Numbered from the stretch's first letter, positions 16,743 through 25,796 are shown. The stretch is 55,915 nucleotides of DNA from Nitrospirota bacterium (GCA_027623995.1 JAQBUF010000018.1:1-55915), one strand, 5' to 3'. Translations and numbers: made by a program. The notes: generated by a model not told the origin, from the letters alone.

Positions 16743-18223
16743 AGTTGTTTCGAGTGATCCTTAATAGAAATTTCTTTGAATCCTAGTCCCAAGAGAGTGT
16801 CTTTGTAATATTGAATCGAGCCTAGGGAGTCGAGATGAATCCGGTTGAGAATGGGTTCTAGTGCGTCTTTTGGGCATGATTCACTTTGCATGGGATCCGT
16901 GAAAATAAACTGTCCCCCTTGGGCAAGCACGCGATAGACTTCTTCAAGAACTTTCTGCTTATTCCCGCTGTGTAAGATCGCATCCTGAGACCAGACCACA
17001 TCTGCACTATTGTCTGGCAAGGGAATATCTTCAAAGTTTCCATCGACGACATTAATGGCGAGTGACAACCCGTCGCGGCCATTCAATTCTCGATTTCGCT
17101 TATTCTGAATTTCGCTCAGATTCAAGCAGCCCACATGACAGCCAAATTTCTTCGCCAGATATCTGGCCGATCCACCATAACCCGATCCAATATCGACCAC
17201 TCGGGATTTGGGCCCGACATCTTGCAGCATCGAAGCCATGGTTTCCACGGTTCGGCGACTGGCGTCAGCAATGGTATCGATATCTTTTTCGTATAGCCCG
17301 ATATGGATATCTTCTCCTCCCCAAATGGTGGCATAGAATCGGTCGGCGTCGGTACTATTATAATAGGTTCTCGCCGTCTCAACGGTTTCGGAATAATTCG
17401 ACGAGTTATCGACCTTTGCGGTTCGCTCTTCATTTTTGTAAAGTTTTTCAGCGACATGCACGAAAAAGTCCGGGTCTTCAACTCGGTGGGTCTCTTGGAA
17501 GTCACCATAGGTTTTGACTTGTTGAAAGCCGACTTGGCCCATGAGTGTTCGAACATATTCTTTCCGAAGGGGGAACATGTTCAGATGGTACTCGGATTTG
17601 TCTGGAAATCGATACCGGAAGCGCGCCAGGCCTTCATCAATATATTCCGGTTCCGCCGAAACATTATCACCGCAATAATAGTAGACGTGTTTTGAGGTGA
17701 ACCCATTATCCAAAATCCCGTCGTAGTTCCGTTGGTCGAGAATAAGCACGCCGTCGTGTTTCAATGCTGTATAGAACTCTGCCAGGGCTTTTCGGCGGTC
17801 TTGTTCGGAAAACAGGTGGGTCAGAGAATTTCCCAAGCAGATGACGGCATCATATTTATTGTGAATATCCTTGCTGAGCCATCGCCAGTCGGCCTGAATG
17901 GTCTGCAAAATAAATCCAGCTCGTCGAGCATTTTCAAAGGCTTGGGCAAGCATTTCCGGGCTTCCGTCTGCGGAGGTGACATCAAACCCGGCTTTGAGAA
18001 GACGAACAGAATGGAATCCAGTCCCGGTCGCCACATCCAGGATTCTTTTGACCCCTCGTTCCTTCAGCAAATTGATAAAAAAGTCGCCCTCACTTGTCGC
18101 TCGGGCATCCCAATCAATGAGTTCGTCCCATTTCCGAACAAAACTATGGACATATTCCTTCTTGTACTGGTCAGTCTTACGTTGGGCAATTGGGTTCTCT
18201 CCATATACCTGATCTTTTGACAA
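16676..18223 (-). CDS. Glycine/sarcosine N-methyltransferase - dimethylglycine N-methyltransferase fusion (frameshifted at 3' end)
   Basis: The 515-aa frame joins two SAM methyltransferases. The first half has LDVATGTGFHSVRLLKAGFDV (about residues 62-82) and the GSMT-type ADWRWL and CLGNSLTHLF. The second half has VVDIGSGYGGSARYLAKKFG (about 340) and VVWSQDAILHSGNKQKVLEE. Together such enzymes methylate glycine in three steps to glycine betaine, an osmoprotectant. The start is a TTG at 18223 chosen by the strong AAGGAGG ten bases upstream; no in-frame ATG is near. The last 25 residues are foreign because of a frameshift near 16740, and the normal C-terminus persists in the next frame down to 16576. 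The gene is divergent from a BCCT transporter, which supports an osmolyte role. Confidence 0.85.
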   Translation of the reverse strand: MSKDQVYGENPIAQRKTDQYKKEYVHSFVRKWDELIDWDARATSEGDFFINLLKERGVKRILDVATGTGFHSVRLLKAGFDVTSADGSPEMLAQAFENARRAGFILQTIQADWRWLSKDIHNKYDAVICLGNSLTHLFSEQDRRKALAEFYTALKHDGVLILDQRNYDGILDNGFTSKHVYYYCGDNVSAEPEYIDEGLARFRYRFPDKSEYHLNMFPLRKEYVRTLMGQVGFQQVKTYGDFQETHRVEDPDFFVHVAEKLYKNEERTAKVDNSSNYSETVETARTYYNSTDADRFYATIWGGEDIHIGLYEKDIDTIADASRRTVETMASMLQDVGPKSRVVDIGSGYGGSARYLAKKFGCHVGCLNLSEIQNKRNRELNGRDGLSLAINVVDGNFEDIPLPDNSADVVWSQDAILHSGNKQKVLEEVYRVLAQGGQFIFTDPMQSESCPKDALEPILNRIHLDSLGSIQYYKDTLLGLGFKEISIKDHSKQLTLWSCLTRGPRQSHKPQSSMQ

Positions 18224-18580
18224 AGTGTTATGACCTCCTTAAAAAAATAGTTCTCAATTACCCAACCTCCCCCTGAAGCTTCAGCAGGAAGTAGCACATA
18301 AGCCCATGTTTGTTGAAGGGAATGCTACGATGGGTAGGAAGGTCTAGTCTAACGGCATTGTTCTCCAAGGGGCAACCCTTTTAACAATGGTCTTGGGTGT
18401 TCCTTGTGTTTGTCCTCACTTCTCTGCACACTGGAGATCTTCGTGACCAATTAAAGGCATATTCGTAACATATTGTTTTAATTGATGTTCTTAAACGAAT
18501 GATTCAGATCATGCACTGGAAATGGTCTCTGCTCTCAGGTCGAATGATGAGAGGGAAGACTTAAAAGGAGTAAGCAGCGG
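18224..18580. other. Divergent intergenic region of the osmolyte genes
   Basis: About 357 bases lie between the oppositely directed methyltransferase and BCCT genes and must hold both promoters. I see AAGGAGG of the methyltransferase next to its start, AAAAGGAG of the transporter at 18563-18570, and a perfect 12-base palindrome CTGAAGCTTCAG at 18273-18284, about 50 bases from the methyltransferase start. No -35/-10 pair is clear enough to mark and no ORF or known riboswitch is visible. Confidence 0.5.
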
Positions 18581-20068
18581 GTGAAAGCCGTCACCACGGT
18601 TTTTTGGGTTTCTCTGGCTCTAGCTTCAGCTTTTCTGTTGTGGGGAGCCTTGGCTCCTGAGCAATTGGCCCAAGTGACAGGTTCCATCCAAACGTGGCTG
18701 CTTGATGCCTTCGGATGGTTTTATCTTCTTTGTGCGGTTGGGTTGTTAGCCACGGCAGTGCTGCTCATATTTTCTCGGTATGGGGACATTCCCTTAGGTC
18801 GTGACGGAGAAAAGCCAGAATTTCCCATGGTGACTTGGTTTGCCATGTTGTTTTGCGCAGGGATGGGAATAGGGTTGGTGTTTTGGGTAGCAGCCGAGCC
18901 CCTTTCCCATTTTTACGATCCTCCGTTTGGGGTGCCTGGATCTCCTGAAGCCGCCAGGGTGGCCTTGCAATATTCCTTTTTTCATTGGGGACTCCACCCT
19001 TGGGCCATCTATACGATGGTGGGGATGTGTCTAGCGTATTTTCAATTTCGGAAGCAGGAACCGGGCCTTATTAGCGCGAGTTGCAAACCTTTACTAAAAG
19101 GGTATGCGAAAAGACTACCTGGGCAAACCATTGATATTATTGCGGTCTTTGCGACGGTGTTTGGTGTGGCGACTTCTCTGGGATTTGGAGCCATCCAAAT
19201 CAGTGGAGGCCTGTCTTATCTATTCGGTGTTCCCAATACGATCATCACCCAATTGATTCTGATTGCCATGGTCACGGCCTTGTATATGTTGTCTGCCCAG
19301 ACTGGCCTTCAGCGGGGCATTAAGTATTTGAGTAATTTGAACATGGTCTTAGCCCTGTCCCTCATGGCGTTTCTTCTTTTTTTGGGGCCGACCAAGTTCA
19401 TCATGGAAGTCTTTACCTCGGCTTTGGGGGAGTATCTCCACAAGTTACCCCGAATGAGTTTAAATTTGGCACCATTCGATAACTCCCGCTGGGTCCAAGA
19501 TTGGACCCTCTTTTACTGGGCGTGGTGGATTGCCTGGGCTCCTTTTGTGGGCACGTTTATCGCCAGGATTTCTCGGGGCCGGACTGTTCGTGAATTTGTC
19601 CTGGGCGTGCTGTTAGTTCCATCGTTGTTTTCCGCATTTTGGTTTTCGATTTTTGGTGGAACCGCGATTTCCCTAGAAATGTTTGACCAGGCTGGGCTCA
19701 AAGAGGTGATCGAGATCCAAGGAAAAGAAGTCGCGCTCTTTACCCTACTCGAGCAATTTCCCATGGGTGCGTTGATGTCGATGATTGCCCTATTTCTGAT
19801 CGCCACATTTTTTATCACCTCGGCGGACTCCGCAACGTTTGTCCTGGGTACCTTAACGACAAATGGTAGTCTCAATCCCTCGAATTCTGTGAAATTTACG
19901 TGGGGAATTGTTCAATCTGTGGCAGCGGCCGTCTTGCTTTGGTCGGGGGGGCTCAAAGGGCTACAAACGGGCTCTATCTTGGCGGCCTTTCCCTTTGCCA
20001 TCATCATGATCCTCATGGTCGTCTCTCTCTTTAAGTCCTTCAAAGAAGAAGCCCTCCCAAGGAAATAA
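18581..20068 (+). CDS. BCCT-family betaine/choline/carnitine transporter
   Basis: The 495-aa product has about 12 membrane helices. The family regions are present: MGIGLVFWVAAEPLSHFYDPP at about 90-110, the Trp-rich segment FYWAWWIAWAPFVGTFIARISRGRTVREF at about 310-340, and FFITSADSATFVLGTLT near 410-425. BCCT proteins import glycine betaine, choline or similar quaternary amines, most often with Na+. The start is GTG, with AAAAGGAG ten bases ahead. Compared with the longer osmosensing members such as BetP it lacks extended terminal tails, so direct sensing by a long C-tail is unlikely. The divergent betaine-synthesis gene implies combined uptake and synthesis of betaine. Confidence 0.92.
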   Translation: MKAVTTVFWVSLALASAFLLWGALAPEQLAQVTGSIQTWLLDAFGWFYLLCAVGLLATAVLLIFSRYGDIPLGRDGEKPEFPMVTWFAMLFCAGMGIGLVFWVAAEPLSHFYDPPFGVPGSPEAARVALQYSFFHWGLHPWAIYTMVGMCLAYFQFRKQEPGLISASCKPLLKGYAKRLPGQTIDIIAVFATVFGVATSLGFGAIQISGGLSYLFGVPNTIITQLILIAMVTALYMLSAQTGLQRGIKYLSNLNMVLALSLMAFLLFLGPTKFIMEVFTSALGEYLHKLPRMSLNLAPFDNSRWVQDWTLFYWAWWIAWAPFVGTFIARISRGRTVREFVLGVLLVPSLFSAFWFSIFGGTAISLEMFDQAGLKEVIEIQGKEVALFTLLEQFPMGALMSMIALFLIATFFITSADSATFVLGTLTTNGSLNPSNSVKFTWGIVQSVAAAVLLWSGGLKGLQTGSILAAFPFAIIMILMVVSLFKSFKEEALPRK

Positions 20069-20322
20069 TTAGTTCCCTGCCGATTTTTCCTGTCCTGGCA
20101 TTCCTCTTTTCTCAAATTCCTCAATTCTAAGCCTGGCCAGCATTTCCGCTTCTTTGACCGTAAAAAAAACCGTGTGCTAGATTGTAAAAATTGGGTGTTT
20201 TTTATATTTCTCATTAAGTTGGCATGTGTTCCAACTTATCACTTGCCCAGAAAAAGTCAGTCGAAATGCGCCTAATTGAAGGTGCAAAATGGTGGTCTTT
20301 ATGTTCCTGATGAGTTCAGTGA

Positions 20323-21414
20323 ATGGCTGATTATGTTGCCGAACAGATTGCGGCGTTGCGAGATGAAGATTGGGGCGTTCGGGAGGATGCGGCGTTGGCT
20401 TTAGGGCAATTCCCTGACCCAAGAGGCGTCAGACCGTTGATTGATGCCTTGCGAGATGAGGACCATGCAGTCAGAACTGCTGCGACCGCAGCGCTTAAGT
20501 TAATTGGAGAGCCTGCGGTGGTGGATCTTGGGAGTTGTTTGCGTGATCCCGAATTGTCTGTTCAAGAAGCGGCCGCCTCAATTTTATCTGTGATTGCCGA
20601 TGATCGTGTGGTTGAACCTTTAATGTCGGCGTTGCTGAGTGAAGATTGGGTCGTGCGAATGCACGCGGCACAAGCCCTTGGCCGATTGGCGTATTCACCG
20701 GCGGTCGATACCCTGGTTCTTCTCCTTCAAGATAAAGTGCCAGCGGTCAGGGATGAAGCCATGATTGCTCTGAAGGAAATCGGGGAACTGGCCGTAACAC
20801 CTCTACTCATTGCCCTGGAAGATAAGGATTGGCGGGTGCGGCTTAAGGCCACGGAAGCTTTGGGTGTTATGGGCTCAACGACTGCGGTGGAGCCGCTGAT
20901 AAATATTGTGAAATCCGATCCGGATACGGCGGTTCGTCAAGATTCGATTCGAGCCTTAGGGAATATTGGTGACTCAGGTGCCACGGATTACTTATTAAGC
21001 ATATTGGATGAACCTCGTCATCAGATTCAGGCGATAGAGGCGTTGGGGAAAATTGGGGACCGCCAATCAGTCCCGGCCTTACTGAAACTGGTGACGAATT
21101 TGGATCCCAGTCGGTATGAAGATCGAGTGCCAGTGTGTGAAGATGAACGATATGAACAGGATTTGGCTGTGGTGGAATCAGCCATTCGTGCACTTGGCCG
21201 ATTAAAAGATGACACGGTCATCCCCGTCCTTATTAAGGCTCTTCAGAGTACCCTGGTTCGGAAAGACGCTGCGGAAGCATTAACCGCATTCGGCAAGACC
21301 GCGATTCCGCCTTTGGTCGAGCGATTTAGGAAAGAGCCGGACGAGAACATTCGATATTATCTGAAAGAAACCCTCACGCAGTTAGGATGGAGTCCCAATC
21401 GGGTTCGGATATAG
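20323..21414 (+). CDS. HEAT-repeat protein 2
   Basis: The 363-aa solenoid begins at once with repeats (IAALRDEDWGVREDAALALG) and contains about 10-11 units with the recurring E/D-D-W-x-V-R-x-x-A-x-x-ALG pattern. One unit near 260-290 is interrupted by an acidic loop (DLDPSRYEDRVPVCEDERYEQD), comparable in place with the insertion in the HEAT protein at 15 kb. It ends LTQLGWSPNR, the shared LGWxP signature. It is first of four HEAT genes in a row: the next starts 38 bases after it. It has no signal peptide and is presumably a cytosolic scaffold. The partner is unknown. Confidence 0.87.
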   Translation: MADYVAEQIAALRDEDWGVREDAALALGQFPDPRGVRPLIDALRDEDHAVRTAATAALKLIGEPAVVDLGSCLRDPELSVQEAAASILSVIADDRVVEPLMSALLSEDWVVRMHAAQALGRLAYSPAVDTLVLLLQDKVPAVRDEAMIALKEIGELAVTPLLIALEDKDWRVRLKATEALGVMGSTTAVEPLINIVKSDPDTAVRQDSIRALGNIGDSGATDYLLSILDEPRHQIQAIEALGKIGDRQSVPALLKLVTNLDPSRYEDRVPVCEDERYEQDLAVVESAIRALGRLKDDTVIPVLIKALQSTLVRKDAAEALTAFGKTAIPPLVERFRKEPDENIRYYLKETLTQLGWSPNRVRI

Positions 21415-21452
21415 AAGAGCCTGCCTTAAGAGAAGGGACAAAGGAATACACC

Positions 21453-22550
21453 ATGGCCAGAGAAACCGTTGAAGTAATCGTCACAGAGTTGGCTCATGAA
21501 GAAGATTGGCGTCGTATGCGAGCCACGGCGACCAGTTTAAAGGGTGGGCCTAAGGTCGTGGATCTCATTATTAAAGAAATCCAAGTGGGATCTCCTGCCT
21601 ATAAAGTTGAAGCCGCCAGGATGTTGGCTCGGATTCGTGATCCCAGGGCTGGAGTGCCGCTGGTGAATTTGATCGCCGGGGAAGAAGAAAACGTTCGTGA
21701 TGCGGTGGTCGATTCTTTAAAGCAAATGGCCGGGATTCTAGATGAACCTACGGCGGCAGCTCTAGTCGAGCTGTTAAAAAATGAAGATCTTCGTTCCGTT
21801 GTGACGGAACTACTAGGAGTCATCCCCACCTCTATTGGGCCATTGACCGCGATGTTGAAAGACCCAGATGAAGACGCCCGAATACAAGCGGCCGATATTC
21901 TCGACCATTTGATGGATCCACGATCTTTAGATGCTTTGGTGGATGCCATGGGTGACCCAGCTATTCGCGATATTGCGGTGCAAACGTTAAAAAAACTTGG
22001 GGCTATTCGCGATCGTATTGATCAAGTGATGAACCAATTAAGCAGCGTGGAAGAATCTGAACTTCGAGAAGGGGCTCGCCAAGAAGCCGTGATCAGCCTT
22101 CACCCTATTGGCCGTCCTGCTGTGGAAATTCTCATTGAATATCTCGAAGACGATGATTGGGTCGTCCGTGAAGCTGCTGCCGATGTCTTGGGAAAAATCG
22201 GGGATGTTCGAGCCGTGGCCCCGCTCATCGTGCGATTAGAGAAAGATCCGGATACTGGGGTGAAAGAGTTGGCCGCAAAGGGTTTAGGGTTGATCGGTGA
22301 TTCCCGGCCCGTAGATTTACTTGTTGAAATGATTCCGATCAAACCCCTTCGAGTCCTGGCGGTTGAAGCGTTGGAAAAAATAAAAGATATCGAAGCCTTG
22401 CGACCTCATGCCGAAATCTTTAAACGCTTAAAAAGCGATCGTGATGGTTTGGTGTCCTATAATTCGGGAATCATTATTGACAAATTGGAGGCTGCGGCTG
22501 CTCAGTTGGATGAGGATTTTTGGCTAGAGAAGGAGAATGTGAATGGCTGA
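21453..22550 (+). CDS. HEAT-repeat protein 3
   Basis: The 365-aa solenoid starts at the ATG at 21453, preceded by AAAGGA at the proper distance. An in-frame start at 21387 would overlap the previous gene and lacks a ribosome site. The N-terminal repeats are more divergent (EEDWRRMRATATSLKGGPKVVD) than the C-terminal ones (DDDWVVREAAADVLGKIGDVRAV). Unlike the other four HEAT proteins here, it lacks the terminal LGWxP and ends instead with a charged helix of about 45 residues (RLKSDRDGLVSYNSGIIIDKLEAA). Its stop overlaps the start of the next gene by eight bases, which shows tight coupling. Confidence 0.87.
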   Translation: MARETVEVIVTELAHEEDWRRMRATATSLKGGPKVVDLIIKEIQVGSPAYKVEAARMLARIRDPRAGVPLVNLIAGEEENVRDAVVDSLKQMAGILDEPTAAALVELLKNEDLRSVVTELLGVIPTSIGPLTAMLKDPDEDARIQAADILDHLMDPRSLDALVDAMGDPAIRDIAVQTLKKLGAIRDRIDQVMNQLSSVEESELREGARQEAVISLHPIGRPAVEILIEYLEDDDWVVREAAADVLGKIGDVRAVAPLIVRLEKDPDTGVKELAAKGLGLIGDSRPVDLLVEMIPIKPLRVLAVEALEKIKDIEALRPHAEIFKRLKSDRDGLVSYNSGIIIDKLEAAAAQLDEDFWLEKENVNG

Positions 22551-23298
22551 CAGTGACCGGATAGAACAGCTTTTGTCATCACTTCGTGATGAGAATGAAG
22601 GATTAAGAAATCATGCCGCGGCCGGGTTGGGACAAATCGGAGAATCCGCAATTCCCAAGTTGATCGAATTATTTGAAGATGATGACGTGGTCATACGCGA
22701 AGCCGCGACGAGCGCCGTGGTCCAGATCGGTGAGCCGGCGATCGATCCGCTCATTGAAGCACTTGGCGAGGATGAATGGACTGTGCGTGAGCAAGCTGCC
22801 TCGGCCTTGGGAAAGCTGAAAACCCCAAGAGCGGTGGAGCCCTTGGTGAAGGCCCTGAAAGATAAGGATGGCGGTGTGCGAACGGCGGCTGTCTGGGCCT
22901 TGGAACGAATTGGGGATTCTCGCGCAGTTCCAGGCCTGATTGAATGTTTGATGGATACGATGTTGAGCGAAGATGTCGCCCGTGTCCTGAAAAAAATCGG
23001 TGATGAGCGTGCCACCGATGCCTTGATTGATGGCTTGCAAGGCTCTAATTGGATCGTTCGTCGTCATTCAGCTGAAGCACTAGGCAAGATCGGAGACACC
23101 AAGGGATTTGGCCCGTTGGTAGAAGCCTTGGTTGATGAAGACTGGCTCGTGCGGCGGAATGCTGTGGAGTCCTTAGCGCGGCTTGGGGATTCACGAGCGA
23201 TCGAGTCGGTGGTTCCCTTACTTGAAGATGAAAATGAAATGGTGCGAGATACGGCCGAGGGTGTCTTAACAAGCTTGGGGTGGAAGCCTAAGACATGA
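22543..23298 (+). CDS. HEAT-repeat protein 4
   Basis: The 251-aa solenoid of about eight regular repeats (for example EDEWTVREQAASALGKLKTPRAVEPLVKAL and DEDWLVRRNAVESLARLGDSRAI) is the most regular of the set. It starts MADSDRIEQLLSSLRDE, much like HEAT protein 2 (MADYVAEQIAALRDE), which suggests duplication. It ends LTSLGWKPKT. AGAAGGAG precedes the ATG, inside the end of the upstream gene, so translation is coupled. Confidence 0.87.
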   Translation: MADSDRIEQLLSSLRDENEGLRNHAAAGLGQIGESAIPKLIELFEDDDVVIREAATSAVVQIGEPAIDPLIEALGEDEWTVREQAASALGKLKTPRAVEPLVKALKDKDGGVRTAAVWALERIGDSRAVPGLIECLMDTMLSEDVARVLKKIGDERATDALIDGLQGSNWIVRRHSAEALGKIGDTKGFGPLVEALVDEDWLVRRNAVESLARLGDSRAIESVVPLLEDENEMVRDTAEGVLTSLGWKPKT

Positions 23299-23405
23299 TA
23301 GGGTGATCTACCCAATTGAAAACACAATACGCATAACAGTCTTTTCAGGAAAAGGCGTTCCAAAAGTTTTTTGGGGCACCTGAATATGAAGGAGGAGAAG
23401 TATCC

Positions 23406-24071
23406 ATGGCAGATCCAGCAAAACTTGTTCAAATAATGCCGAAGACCGTCAAGCAAGAAGGATTTAATCTTGTGACCGAAAATGTCACGGCCATCCACCT
23501 AGAAGACAAACAAATTGAGATTGAGTTGTTGGCCTACGATGGCAAAACAGTGCTCCTCGAAGTATCCGATGAAGCATTAGAAGATCTCCATCGGATCAAA
23601 CTCGGAGATGGGGCGACTCTGCGGGTGATAGAAGTAGAAGGCAAGCGAGTTGTCCAACAATTCCGCATTCGTTCGAAAGACCCTAATATCGTTAAAGTTG
23701 ATGCGGCGTTGATGGATCTTAAGGATTCTCACTGGCTGAACAGAAAATATGCGGTGGAGGTGTTAGGCGAACTCAGATCTGCTGAGGCCGTGGATGAGTT
23801 GGTAGTATGTCTCGAAGATGATGTGGGGGATGTACGCAACCGGGCCTATGAGGCGTTGATCAAAATCGGGGCACCGTCTGCTTCTAAAGTTATCCCATTA
23901 TTGGTGGCTGAAGATGAAGAGCTTCGTCAAAATGCCACAGAAATTCTTCGAAAAATTGGAAAGCCTGCCGTGGAACCGTTAGCGACAGCGTTAGTTGACG
24001 CAGATGCTGGTTTGAAAAAACGGATCATGAAAGTATTGGATCGAATGGGGTACAAGCCGAAAGACGCCTAA
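23406..24071 (+). CDS. HEAT-repeat protein 5 with N-terminal beta domain
   Basis: The 221-aa product differs from its neighbours. The first 90-95 residues are beta-rich and not HEAT-like (LVTENVTAIHLEDKQIEIELLAYDGKTVLLEVSDEALEDLHRI). About four repeats follow, from HWLNRKYAVEVLGELRSAEAV. It ends MKVLDRMGYKPKDA, the shared terminal motif with Tyr for Trp. A very strong AAGGAGGAG precedes the ATG. The 107-base gap from the previous gene leaves room for a separate promoter. The N-terminal domain could be the specific binding module of the cluster. Confidence 0.82.
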   Translation: MADPAKLVQIMPKTVKQEGFNLVTENVTAIHLEDKQIEIELLAYDGKTVLLEVSDEALEDLHRIKLGDGATLRVIEVEGKRVVQQFRIRSKDPNIVKVDAALMDLKDSHWLNRKYAVEVLGELRSAEAVDELVVCLEDDVGDVRNRAYEALIKIGAPSASKVIPLLVAEDEELRQNATEILRKIGKPAVEPLATALVDADAGLKKRIMKVLDRMGYKPKDA

Positions 24072-24132
24072 GGCAACATTGTCGCTGGTCGCTTGTTGCT
24101 CGTAAAGAAAAGTAAGGGGAGAAGAGAGATGG

Positions 24133-24171
24133 GTGAAGGGTAACAAGTCGTTTTGACTCATTACCCTTCAC
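24133..24171. terminator. Bidirectional hairpin between HEAT 5 and ugd
   Basis: GTGAAGGGTAA (24133-24143) pairs with TTACCCTTCAC (24161-24171), and an inner AGTC/GACT extends the stem. Runs of A and T lie on either side. The two genes converge here, so it can end both transcripts. The same arms may also belong to a dispersed repeat. Confidence 0.55.
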
Positions 24172-24187
24172 GCTTTACAAAAAAACC

Positions 24188-25519
24188 TTAGGATTTTTGG
24201 AAGGGATTGACTCCTGCCGAAGGCCGTCCTACCGAGACATGGTAGAATCCTTTTTCCGACACTCGAGCCGGGTCGTATACATTGCGAAGGTCAATCAGCA
24301 CTGGAGCATTGAGCAAAGTTTTCATTTGGTCTAAGTCTAAGTTTCGGAATTGATTCCATTCCGTGGCAAGGACGATCGCATCCGCCCCCTTTGCAGCATC
24401 ATAGGCATCCTCGCATCCGATCAGCTCTGGGTAACGTTTCATCGCTTCCTTCTGGCCTTCTGGATCGTGAGCGCGTACGGTACAGCCTTCCTTCATCAAA
24501 TGTTCAGCAATCAACAGTGCTGGAGAATCTCGCAAATCGTCAGTGTTGGGTTTAAACGACAATCCCAAGAGGGCGATCGTTTTCCCTTGAACTCCTCCAA
24601 GAGTATCGCGGATTTTATCCACCATCCGGCCACCCTGCTGTTCATTGACTCGCTTAGTTGTCGCCGCCAACTTCATTTCATAGCCAGCCTGTTCTCCAAT
24701 GTGAACGAGGGCAGCCGTGTCCTTCCCAAAACACGATCCACCGTAGCCTGGACCTGCGTGCAAGAATTTTGCTCCAATCCGTTTATCCAAGCCCATGGCT
24801 TTGGCCACGACTTGTACATTGGCATCGACACATTCGCAGAGGTTGGCCATTTCATTAATAAAGGAAATTTTGGTGGCCAGAAAGACGTTTGAGGCATACT
24901 TAATCATTTCGGCCGTGGGCACGTTGGTGACAACGACAGGAGCTTCGATTAAATATAAGGGGCGATACAAATCTTTCATAATGGCTGCGGCCTGATCGCT
25001 ATCCACGCCTATGACCACACGATCCGGTCGCATGAAATCTCCGATGGCAGACCCTTCCCGTAAAAATTCAGGATTCGAGGCAACATCAAAGTTAATAGGA
25101 GTGGGTTGATTGCTCTTGATAAGCTCTCGTACACGTTTCGCCGTCCCAACAGGAACCGTCGATTTTGTGACGACGACCTTATAGCCAGTCATACGGCTAC
25201 CAATACTACGTGCGACTTCATCCACGTACGATAAATCGGCGGAGCCGTCGGGTCTTGAGGGAGTACCGACCGCAATAAAGATGACCAGTGCTGTATCCAA
25301 CGCGGCATTTAAGTCGGTTGTAAATTTCAGGTTTCCTGATTTGCGGCCCTTGGCGACTAGTTCGACCAAGCCGGGTTCGTAAAACGGCACTTCGCCATTT
25401 TCCAACATTTCGATCCGTTTTGGATCCACATCCATGCAGGTGACGCTTAATCCAAATTCTGCGAAGCACGCTCCTGTGACTAATCCAACATACCCCGTTC
25501 CTAGTACGCTAATGTGCAT
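24188..25519 (-). CDS. ugd: UDP-glucose 6-dehydrogenase
   Basis: The 443-aa product is full length for the family. It starts with the NAD-binding fold MHISVLGTGYVGLVTGACFAEFG. It has VTKSTVPVGTAKRVRELI at about 118-134, SNPEFLREGSAIGDFMRPDRVVIG at about 148-171, and the catalytic Cys263 in PGYGGSCFGKD. The late segment LLGLSFKPNTDDLRDSPAL is also typical. It oxidises UDP-glucose twice to UDP-glucuronate for polysaccharide synthesis. No other sugar-nucleotide gene is adjacent, so it may be a stand-alone supplier. Confidence 0.95.
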   Translation of the reverse strand: MHISVLGTGYVGLVTGACFAEFGLSVTCMDVDPKRIEMLENGEVPFYEPGLVELVAKGRKSGNLKFTTDLNAALDTALVIFIAVGTPSRPDGSADLSYVDEVARSIGSRMTGYKVVVTKSTVPVGTAKRVRELIKSNQPTPINFDVASNPEFLREGSAIGDFMRPDRVVIGVDSDQAAAIMKDLYRPLYLIEAPVVVTNVPTAEMIKYASNVFLATKISFINEMANLCECVDANVQVVAKAMGLDKRIGAKFLHAGPGYGGSCFGKDTAALVHIGEQAGYEMKLAATTKRVNEQQGGRMVDKIRDTLGGVQGKTIALLGLSFKPNTDDLRDSPALLIAEHLMKEGCTVRAHDPEGQKEAMKRYPELIGCEDAYDAAKGADAIVLATEWNQFRNLDLDQMKTLLNAPVLIDLRNVYDPARVSEKGFYHVSVGRPSAGVNPFQKS

Positions 25520-25742
25520 GGCAACCTCTTTAGGTGAAAAAAATGAAAGGATCTACAAACCTGAAAAAGTACAATGATTGTCAGGGTCCCATCAAGATCC
25601 TGTTAAGTCAATGCTCGTGTGGACCAAAAATACCATTGGTATGTAGGTCGGTCCTAAGGCGACCATTCTTTAGGGAAGGGATAACTACCGATAATAACAG
25701 CGCGAAAAGAAACCATTTCCTAAAAAAGGTTTCATGATCAGC

Positions 25743-25772
25743 TTGACACGGTATTATTACGGAAACTAGAAT
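25743..25772 (+). promoter_or_regulatory. Promoter of tRNA-Gly
   Basis: TTGACA (25743-25748) and TAGAAT (25767-25772) are separated by 18 bases. The expected RNA start, near 25779, is about 18 bases before the tRNA. The -35 box is a perfect consensus. Confidence 0.7.
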
Positions 25773-25796
25773 CGAAATCTACCTGTTTTCTGGAGA

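Noticed and set aside
16736-16745. Programmed ribosomal frameshifting in the methyltransferase gene
   Set aside because: No slippery heptamer, adjacent stop codon or downstream structure is evident; a small indel explains it better.
18224-18580. Riboswitch upstream of the BCCT gene (glycine or similar)
   Set aside because: I find no match to a known riboswitch core; only a short palindrome is present.
20323-24071. HEAT genes as phycobilin lyases
   Set aside because: The repeats match the PBS-lyase type, but no phycobiliprotein or bilin gene is present; it is a general scaffold fold.
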